A stretch of DNA of 13,115 bases from an uncultured Bdellovibrio sp. (GTDB lineage: Bacteria > Bdellovibrionota > Bdellovibrionia > Bdellovibrionales > Bdellovibrionaceae). The stretch spans positions 1 to 13,115 of the forward strand of contig CAMLMF010000029.1 of NCBI GenBank assembly GCA_946480995.1, given 5' to 3'. A program made the translations under genes and the position numbers. Positions 7,624 to 13,115 of the stretch are shown in pieces (positions within the stretch are counted from its first letter, which is position 1; each line of letters opens with the position of its first letter). The notes under the pieces are model-generated. The model made no database searches. It worked only from the letters and a program-made list of their open reading frames with translations, and was not told the origin of the DNA.

Positions 7624-8451
7624 CTAAGACATGGTCTTGAGAAATTCCGCCCATGAGTCATCGATTTCTTGACGTGATAATTGCTGCTCTTCAGGCAACA
7701 TTCTTTCCAACCACAAGCGGGTGTAGACTTTCGCGACGAGCACCGGAGATAAGACACGCAAGTCGGCTTTTTCTGCCTCTTCTAATAGCAGATTTTGTAC
7801 CGGCAAAAGATTCGCATCTAAAACGTACCCCAGACGTTTCATAAAATTGAAATACGATAAATCAACAAGTAAGGATTTTTGCTCTGTCAGGTTTTCAGTG
7901 TTGATAACAATACCAACATTCACGGCTTGCAAAGTGAGATCCTCTGCCGCCAGGATATTGAATTTCACTCCGACCTGAGAGCGCGACAAAATTCTTTGGT
8001 GGTTCCGTAGCTTATCGGTATTGCCGATCAAGTATACTTCGGAAATGCCCATTTCAGCCAGCACAGCGCCAGCCACCCGCGCTTCGTTGTTATCACCCAC
8101 CACGAATGCCGGAGCAAGAATATCTAAATCCCGAGCTTCAGAAATCAGCACCAGGCGCAAAGCTTCATGGATAAGTAAACGCGGATACCATGCGGCGCCC
8201 TCTTGAAAAAAAGAATCCAAACACTCGACATTGCGAACGAGAGTCGGCGTCACTGTAAGTTGCGGCAAAACGCTGTCTGCCAAAGCAGGAGCAATTTTCA
8301 AAGCTGTGGCTTGATTAAATAAATCCTTGGAAAAATCGGGCACTGTTTCAACGTCCCAACCCCAGCCTTTTTTTTCCGAAAGGAATTTCAGATATTTTAT
8401 AAAAGGACTCGCCCCTTCGGGCCGAACCTCAACGACTTTGACTGTGCTCAT
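7624..8451 (-). CDS. Shikimate-dehydrogenase-like Rossmann protein of unknown role
   Basis: I do not recognise a named gene. The 275-residue protein has a C-terminal half resembling the NADP-binding domain of AroE. A beta-alpha-beta unit spans about 113-148, VGIVINT at 179-185 resembles the AroE strand DLIINTT, and YVLDANLLPVQNLLLEEA at 209-226 resembles the AroE motif with D-x3-N-P followed by LL-x2-A. The usual glycine loop GAGGA is GDNNEA at 119-124, which would weaken dinucleotide binding. The N-terminal half has no clear SxS or catalytic Lys/Asp motif, so shikimate dehydrogenase activity is unlikely. There is no signal peptide or membrane segment. It starts 23 bases inside the end of ribF, with AGG seven bases before the ATG, and ends 68 bases before pilB, so it is co-transcribed with the pilus genes. 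The fold is a moderate-confidence call from sequence pattern alone; the function is unknown. Confidence 0.75.
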   Translation of the reverse strand: MSTVKVVEVRPEGASPFIKYLKFLSEKKGWGWDVETVPDFSKDLFNQATALKIAPALADSVLPQLTVTPTLVRNVECLDSFFQEGAAWYPRLLIHEALRLVLISEARDLDILAPAFVVGDNNEARVAGAVLAEMGISEVYLIGNTDKLRNHQRILSRSQVGVKFNILAAEDLTLQAVNVGIVINTENLTEQKSLLVDLSYFNFMKRLGYVLDANLLPVQNLLLEEAEKADLRVLSPVLVAKVYTRLWLERMLPEEQQLSRQEIDDSWAEFLKTMS

Positions 8452-9385
8452 TAAAATACCTGCGTGCTTCTGCGATGTCTTTGTGAATTTGCGCCTTAAG
8501 TGCGTCGATACCGCTGAACTTCATTTCATCACGAATAAAGTGCAGCAAATAAACTTCAACTTCCAAACCGTACAACTGAGCATCAAAATCAAAAATATGT
8601 GTTTCGATTTTAATCGGCCCCTTGCCATTTTGTTGAAAAGTTGGATTCACACCGATGTTGGTGATCGAAGGATGCATGTGCCCACTGAATTTTGTCAGCG
8701 TACAATAGACCCCTTGGCGCGGAATAAATTCCACGTCGGGATGAATGTTCGCCGTCGGAACACCGATCGTACGGCCGCGCTGAAATCCTTGCTCGACGTG
8801 CCCGCGCACATAATAGGTGCGCGCCAACAACGAATTCGCCTGCTCCACATCACCACTTCTTAGTCTGTCGCGAATGCGCGAAGACGAAACCACATCCCCG
8901 TCGTGTTGAAATGGGGGGATCATGATCAAACGAATGCCTTTAGCGGCACAATATTTTTCTAAGAATTGCATGTTCCCGGAACGATCCGCACCGAAGGAAA
9001 AGTCGTGACCCACCACTAAAGTTTTTGGGTTGAGTTGTGCAACAATGTACTTATCCAAGAATTCTTGAGGCGTAACTTGCGAAAAGTTTTTTGTGAACTC
9101 TTCGATGATCACGTATTCAACGCCTCGACTGGCGAACTGCTCTTGCTGATCCTTCAGATCAAACAGGCGATAAGTGGGCCGTTCGGGGTGTAAAACCTTT
9201 ACGGGATGGGGATGAAAAGTATAGACCACCGAGGGCACACCATAATAGCGCGCCTCACGAACGACATTTTCTATCAACTGTTGATGCCCCAAGTGCACAC
9301 CGTCAAAATTGCCTATAGTGACCACGGAAGATTGCAACGGAGACTTGAGCTGATTTACACCTTCTAAAACCTGCATATTTTTCAA
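8429..9385 (-). CDS. ribF: RibF, bifunctional riboflavin kinase / FAD synthetase
   Basis: RibF converts riboflavin to FMN and then FAD in the cytoplasm. The N-terminal nucleotidyltransferase domain (about 1-180) shows TIGNFDGVHLGH, with the HxGH-type motif at 31-34, GHDFSFGADRSGN at 126-138 and SSSRIR at 167-172. The C-terminal flavokinase domain (about 185-312) has GVPTANI at 208-214, GVNPTF at 245-250 and THIFDFD at 262-268. The length, 318 residues, is normal. The coordinates use a TTG at 9385 with AAGG four bases upstream; an ATG three codons later (9376) would put that AAGG 13 bases away, so the TTG is plausible but not certain. It is the first gene of the minus-strand string and overlaps the AroE-like gene by 23 bases. 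Its link to the pilus genes may be shared transcription only. Confidence 0.94.
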   Translation of the reverse strand: MKNMQVLEGVNQLKSPLQSSVVTIGNFDGVHLGHQQLIENVVREARYYGVPSVVYTFHPHPVKVLHPERPTYRLFDLKDQQEQFASRGVEYVIIEEFTKNFSQVTPQEFLDKYIVAQLNPKTLVVGHDFSFGADRSGNMQFLEKYCAAKGIRLIMIPPFQHDGDVVSSSRIRDRLRSGDVEQANSLLARTYYVRGHVEQGFQRGRTIGVPTANIHPDVEFIPRQGVYCTLTKFSGHMHPSITNIGVNPTFQQNGKGPIKIETHIFDFDAQLYGLEVEVYLLHFIRDEMKFSGIDALKAQIHKDIAEARRYFNEHSQSR

Positions 9386-9463
9386 TATACCTTGTTCCCC
9401 GCGTCTTCGTAAGCCCTTTTAATGGTTGAATTTCTTAATAAATTTGCTATGTTGCGACGCGTG
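9386..9463. promoter_or_regulatory. Divergent promoter region between ribF and the CHASE2 kinase
   Basis: Only 36 bases separate the two divergent starts, so both promoters must lie in or across the gene ends. On the plus strand TTGAAT (9426-9431) and TATGTT (9448-9453), 16 bases apart, form a weak sigma-70-like pair. On the minus strand an AT-rich block near 9430-9450 could hold the ribF promoter, with only weak -35 and -10 matches. The exact elements are not established. Confidence 0.3.
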
Positions 9464-11317
9464 CAAAATGACTCTTTTGAACACCTTAAACTGCGCCTCG
9501 AAGTCCTGCTTCGATTCTTTTCCCGACGTCGTGGATTTTGGCTGCGCTGTATTCTGTGCTGGACCATAGGATGTCTGGCTCTTTCCAATGATGAGATCAA
9601 TGCCTACGACCAACGCTTTCATTTGCGTGGGGATCAAAAGACCTCGCCGCAAATTGTATTAATCACGATCCGTCAGGCCGACTTTGCCTCGATCTATGAT
9701 GCCCGCACAAATTTCTTAGACAACATGAGTGAGGTCACCGATATCACCGACAGTTTCTTTTGGAACAAGGCGATCTGGTCAGAACTTTTGTTGCGCATCT
9801 TACACCAGAATCCGCAAGCTGTCGGTGTTAGCTTGTACTTTGGCGACAACGTCGGCACCGTGCGCCTGTTTCCTGATGAACAGAAATTATTTTTAGATCC
9901 ACGCATCACCTGGGCTTCAACCACGAACAGCCTAGAGCGTGTTCTGACTCCGGTCTTTAGCAACCGCACCTGGAGCAACTTAGGAAACAACGAAGTTCGT
10001 CGTGACGAGGACGGCGTGGTTCGTCGCGTCTTCCCACAGCGCACGGACATGCCCCACTTAGTCGAAAAAATCACCGGCAAAAGCTTTCCCACGAAACAAG
10101 CGGGTCTGCCGATCAACTTCCGCGGCAGCAACCGGGTATTCACACAATACACGCTGAGCGAAATCATGTACGATGAAGTGCCCACTGATGCCTTCACCGG
10201 AAAAATTATCCTGATTGGCGCTGAGACTTCTTCGTCACCAGTGTACATGACTCCGATTGGGACTTTGTCGCGCACAGAAATTTTGGCTCATGCCACGGAC
10301 ACTGTCTTAGGCGATAAGTGGATTCAACGTCTGCCTTTTGGCTGGTATGCCGCTGCGTTTTTCGTTTTAATGCTGTTAGCTGTTTTCTTGATCACCACGT
10401 ACCCACAGTCCGTGGCGTTGTTTACGATTTTATGGATAGGTACATTGCTTGCGGCCTTGTCGGCTTGGGTGTTTGATACATTCTATATTTGGACACCGGC
10501 TTTTTCACCGTTCGTTCTTTTAGGAGCCTCGTGGATTATCTTTATCGGGTACCAAGCGACCAAGATCGAACAAAAAAACTTCCGCCTGCAACAAGAGCAA
10601 GAGTACTTGCAGGAACTTGAGCGCCTTAAAAACAACTTCGTCAGCTTGATTTCACATGATTTAAAAACACCGATTGCGAAAATTCAGGCAATTGTTGATC
10701 GCTTATTAACGCAGCATCAAGATCCTGATCTGAATCAAGATCTGCGGTCCTTGCGCCTGTATGGGGATGAGTTGAATCGTTATATCCAGTCCATTTTAAA
10801 AGTCCTGCGCGTCGAATCCCGGGATTTTAAAATTCACACTGAAGTTGGCGACATTAACGAAGTGATTGAAGAGGCTTTGCAAACACTGCGCCCTTTAGCG
10901 CGAGAAAAGAACATTGCTATTCACACGGCTTTAGAACCGATGTTTTCATTAGAATTTGATACGACCTTGATCAAAGAGGTTGTTATCAACTTGGTCGAAA
11001 ACGCGATCAAGTACACCCCTCAAGGCGGCCGGATCGAAGTGATCTCGGAAGAGTCCGAAGAGCACGTGCACGTCCTCGTCAAAGACACCGGCGAAGGCAT
11101 TAAGCCTGAAGACTTAGAAAAAGTCTGGGGCAAATTTACTCGCGGCAGTGACCAGGATTTAAAATCCAAAGGCACGGGCTTGGGTCTTTATTTAGTTAAA
11201 TATTTTATTGAACTGCATGGTGGTAAAGTCAGAATGGAAAGCTCCTTAGGACAAGGAACGACCGTCGCCTTTACTCTGCCACTAGACACAGAAACTGAAA
11301 CCGAGGTGCTCACATGA
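9422..11317 (+). CDS. CHASE2-domain sensor histidine kinase
   Basis: This 631-residue membrane kinase has an N-terminal membrane segment at about 38-55, then an extracytoplasmic CHASE2 domain at about 60-300. The CHASE2 call rests on YDQRFHLRG (62-70) at its start and GKIILIGAETSS (260-271) followed by EILAHATDTVL (286-296) near its end. Three membrane segments follow at about 307-326, 332-350 and 356-376. A coiled-coil stretch (380-402) leads to the dimerisation domain with phospho-acceptor His412 in SHDLKTP, and the ATPase domain has N523/N527, G1 DTGEGI at 555-560 and G2 GTGLGL at 584-589. The catalytic parts are intact and there is no PAS domain. Its stop overlaps the regulator start as ATGA, so the two are a cognate pair. 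The CHASE2 ligand is unknown. No Shine-Dalgarno precedes the ATG at 9422; Met10 at 9449 is an alternative start. Confidence 0.9.
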   Translation: MVEFLNKFAMLRRVQNDSFEHLKLRLEVLLRFFSRRRGFWLRCILCWTIGCLALSNDEINAYDQRFHLRGDQKTSPQIVLITIRQADFASIYDARTNFLDNMSEVTDITDSFFWNKAIWSELLLRILHQNPQAVGVSLYFGDNVGTVRLFPDEQKLFLDPRITWASTTNSLERVLTPVFSNRTWSNLGNNEVRRDEDGVVRRVFPQRTDMPHLVEKITGKSFPTKQAGLPINFRGSNRVFTQYTLSEIMYDEVPTDAFTGKIILIGAETSSSPVYMTPIGTLSRTEILAHATDTVLGDKWIQRLPFGWYAAAFFVLMLLAVFLITTYPQSVALFTILWIGTLLAALSAWVFDTFYIWTPAFSPFVLLGASWIIFIGYQATKIEQKNFRLQQEQEYLQELERLKNNFVSLISHDLKTPIAKIQAIVDRLLTQHQDPDLNQDLRSLRLYGDELNRYIQSILKVLRVESRDFKIHTEVGDINEVIEEALQTLRPLAREKNIAIHTALEPMFSLEFDTTLIKEVVINLVENAIKYTPQGGRIEVISEESEEHVHVLVKDTGEGIKPEDLEKVWGKFTRGSDQDLKSKGTGLGLYLVKYFIELHGGKVRMESSLGQGTTVAFTLPLDTETETEVLT

Positions 11318-12726
11318 TCAACAAACTTCATACTCTGATTGTCGATGACGAAGCCGAACTCCGTCGCTCCGTTATTTCTATCCTTAAATCCACGATGCCG
11401 GAAATCGATTTTACCATCGATGAAGCCACTAACGGCAAAGAAGCTTTAGACAAAGTCAAAGAACAGCAATGGGATTTGGTTTTGATGGACGTCAAGATGC
11501 CAGAAATGAATGGCCTTGAAGCCTTAGCGGCGATCAAAGAACACGATCCACGCACGTTCGTGGTCTTGATGACCGCACACTCGAATTTAAACGATGCAGT
11601 CCTAGCAATCAAAGAAGGCGCTTACGACTACGTTGAAAAACCCGTCGAGCCACAGCGCTTAGCTGAAATCGTGCGCAAAAGTTTGGAAGCTCGCGATTTG
11701 ATTTCTTCCTTGGTGATGTCAAACCCTGTCTTTGACGATGACATCGAAAGTGAAATTGTTGGTGGCTCTTCAAAGATGAAGGAAGTCTTTAATCTGATCT
11801 ATCGTCTGTGCAAAGTGGACACGACGGTTTTAGTCCGTGGCGAAAACGGAACAGGAAAAGAACTGGTCGCCCGCGCTATTCACTTTAACTCCCCTCGAAA
11901 ATCAGGCAGCTTTGTTGCCATCAACTGCGGAGCGATCCCTGAAAATTTGATGGAAAGTGAACTGTTTGGCCACGAAAAAGGGGCCTTCACTGGGGCCATT
12001 GAAAGAAAAATTGGTAAGTTCCAAATGGCTAACAACGGAACTTTATTCTTAGATGAAATCGGCGAACTTCGCCCTGATATGCAAGTGAAGTTGTTGCGTG
12101 TTTTACAAGAGCGCAAGTTCACCCCTGTCGGCGGCACCCGTGAAGTGAAAACCACAACTCGTATTATTGCAGCGACAAATCGCAACTTAGAAAAAATGAT
12201 GGCCGAAGGCACGTTCCGTGAAGACTTGTTCTATCGCTTAAACGTCATGCCGATTTTCTTGCCACCATTACGCGAGCGCCAAGACGATATCGAACCTTTA
12301 GCACAAAACTTTATCAAGAAGTTTTCAAAGCAGCATGGCCGCGTGATCAACGGGATCACCGCAGAAGCTTTGGACATGCTGAAGTCCTATCGTTGGCCGG
12401 GCAATATCCGTGAACTTGAAAATATGATTGAGCGCGCGTTCATCGTGGAAAATTCCCACGACATCACTGTTGACTCGTTGCCGGAATCTATTCGCTTAGC
12501 TCCGAAAGAATCGCCAGAAAAAACAGCCCATGTGGGTTACTCGGGTCCTTTGGACTTTGACGCCTTCAAAGAAGAGATGGAAAAAGAGTTCATCATGAGT
12601 GCGTTGAAAGCGAACAACGGCCGTATTAACCAAACGGTCGCGCAAGCGAACATTCCAAAGAACACTTTACTGCGTAAGATTCGTAAGTACGGAATTAACG
12701 TGAAAGACTTTACGAGCGAAGAATAA
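11314..12726 (+). CDS. NtrC-type sigma-54 response regulator, partner of the CHASE2 kinase
   Basis: The 470-residue activator has a receiver domain (about 1-125) with Asp11/Asp12, phospho-acceptor Asp59, Thr87 and Lys109. The AAA+ domain (about 147-380) has Walker A GENGTGKE at 176-183, the sigma-54 contact loop GAFTGA at 223-228, Walker B with Asp247-Glu248 and FREDLFYRLN at 301-310. A Fis-type helix-turn-helix is at about 425-458. All motifs are intact, so it should activate sigma-54 promoters after phosphorylation by the upstream kinase. GAGG lies seven bases before the ATG, inside the kinase gene, and the ATGA overlap indicates translational coupling. It is a paralogue of the PilR in this window but has a different contact loop and a different tail. 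Its target genes cannot be read from this window. The last 17 bases overlap the convergent glycosyltransferase gene. Confidence 0.92.
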   Translation: MINKLHTLIVDDEAELRRSVISILKSTMPEIDFTIDEATNGKEALDKVKEQQWDLVLMDVKMPEMNGLEALAAIKEHDPRTFVVLMTAHSNLNDAVLAIKEGAYDYVEKPVEPQRLAEIVRKSLEARDLISSLVMSNPVFDDDIESEIVGGSSKMKEVFNLIYRLCKVDTTVLVRGENGTGKELVARAIHFNSPRKSGSFVAINCGAIPENLMESELFGHEKGAFTGAIERKIGKFQMANNGTLFLDEIGELRPDMQVKLLRVLQERKFTPVGGTREVKTTTRIIAATNRNLEKMMAEGTFREDLFYRLNVMPIFLPPLRERQDDIEPLAQNFIKKFSKQHGRVINGITAEALDMLKSYRWPGNIRELENMIERAFIVENSHDITVDSLPESIRLAPKESPEKTAHVGYSGPLDFDAFKEEMEKEFIMSALKANNGRINQTVAQANIPKNTLLRKIRKYGINVKDFTSEE

Positions 12727-13115
12727 ATCCTGCCGTGTGCAGGACTTCTTCGGCAGAGATGCCCTTCATGCACACATGGGTTTTGATCGGACACACATGG
12801 TGGCCGTGCTTTCCGCAAGGACGGCACGCCAAACCTTCGCGTTGCACGACATAGCTTTGCGCTGACCACGGACGATAACCAAATTCCAAAATAGTCGGAC
12901 CAAAAACTGCAATCAACGGGGTCTCACACACGGCTGCAAGATGCGTGGAAGCACTGTCGTTACCAATTAATAAAGCCGCTCTGGCAATCAGTTGCGCCGA
13001 TTCAATAATTTTCGTTTTTCCGGCCAAAGAGATCGCACCCGGAATTTGCGCGGCCACTTTTTCAGCCAAAGATTCTTCCCCCGGGCCTCCCATCACATAG
13101 ATCGGAAAACCTTTC
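12710..13115 (-). CDS. Family 9 glycosyltransferase, LPS heptosyltransferase type (C-terminal part)
   Basis: The last 134 residues are visible; the N-terminal part lies beyond the right edge. The sequence opens with KGFPIYVMGGPGEES, the start of the C-terminal Rossmann domain, and carries LLIGNDSASTHLAAVCETPLIA and VFGPT, the sugar-nucleotide binding signature of ADP-heptose:LPS heptosyltransferases. A Cys-rich tail, C-R-P-C followed by further Cys residues, and HVCMKGISAEEVL resemble heptosyltransferase II (WaaF-type) proteins, which add heptose to the LPS inner core on the cytoplasmic face. WaaC or another core transferase is possible, so I give no symbol. The gene converges on the response regulator and overlaps its last 17 bases. 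It belongs to a separate minus-strand unit entering from the right. Confidence 0.88.
   Translation of the reverse strand, partial: KGFPIYVMGGPGEESLAEKVAAQIPGAISLAGKTKIIESAQLIARAALLIGNDSASTHLAAVCETPLIAVFGPTILEFGYRPWSAQSYVVQREGLACRPCGKHGHHVCPIKTHVCMKGISAEEVLHTAGFILRS
12728..12744. terminator. Small hairpin at the convergent gene ends, possible terminator
   Basis: TCCTGC and GCAGGA form a perfect 6-base stem around a 5-base loop, one base after the response regulator stop codon. On the minus strand the stem is followed by TTTATT, on the plus strand by CTTCTT, so neither side has a strong U-tract. It lies inside the coding end of the glycosyltransferase gene. It may be a weak two-way terminator or chance. 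Confidence 0.3.

Noticed and set aside
8327..8863. Plus-strand open frame of 178 codons across the AroE-like gene and ribF
   Set aside because: It lies antisense to two well-supported genes, shows no recognisable domain, and its composition fits a shadow frame of the minus-strand genes.
9694..10275. Minus-strand open frame of 193 codons inside the CHASE2 kinase gene
   Set aside because: It is antisense to the CHASE2 domain, is rich in Arg, Ser and Cys as shadow frames often are, and has no recognisable motif.
11880..12212. Minus-strand open frame of 110 codons inside the response regulator gene
   Set aside because: It is the antisense of the conserved AAA+ motifs and has no independent support.

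Overview
The window looks like chromosomal DNA of a predatory or free-living Bdellovibrio-type bacterium (Bdellovibrionota), or a close delta-type relative. This rests on a pilB-pilT-pilC-pilS-pilR gene order joined to ribF and on NtrC-type regulators, which match what I remember of the Bdellovibrio type IV pilus locus. No database search was possible, so the taxon is an inference. Genes are densely packed and no mobile element, CRISPR array, tRNA or rRNA was seen.

Minus strand, about 9385 down to 1: one long, tightly coupled gene string. In transcription order it holds ribF (FAD synthesis), a shikimate-dehydrogenase-like protein of unknown role, pilB (extension ATPase), a PilT-family protein that has lost its ATPase motifs, pilC (platform protein), pilS and pilR (two-component system of sigma-54 type), a ferritin-like four-helix protein, and the first 35 codons of a secreted protein cut by the window edge. 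Junctions are an overlap of 23 bases, 68 bases, an overlap of 1 base, 1 base, 0 bases, 37 bases, 25 bases and 8 bases, so a single transcript is likely for most of it. The major pilin gene (pilA) is not in the window.

Plus strand, 9422 to 12726: a divergent pair encoding a membrane histidine kinase with an extracytoplasmic CHASE2 sensor, followed with an ATGA overlap by an NtrC-type sigma-54 response regulator. The pair and ribF share an intergenic space of only 36 bases.

Minus strand, 12710 to the right edge: the C-terminal part of a family 9 glycosyltransferase (LPS heptosyltransferase type), whose 3' end overlaps the response regulator gene tail to tail by 17 bases.

The most notable points are the PilT-family pseudo-ATPase sitting between intact pilB and pilC, and the AroE-like protein with an altered nucleotide-binding loop placed directly before pilB. 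Together they suggest that two catalytically altered proteins have been kept as structural or regulatory parts of this pilus locus; this is inference.
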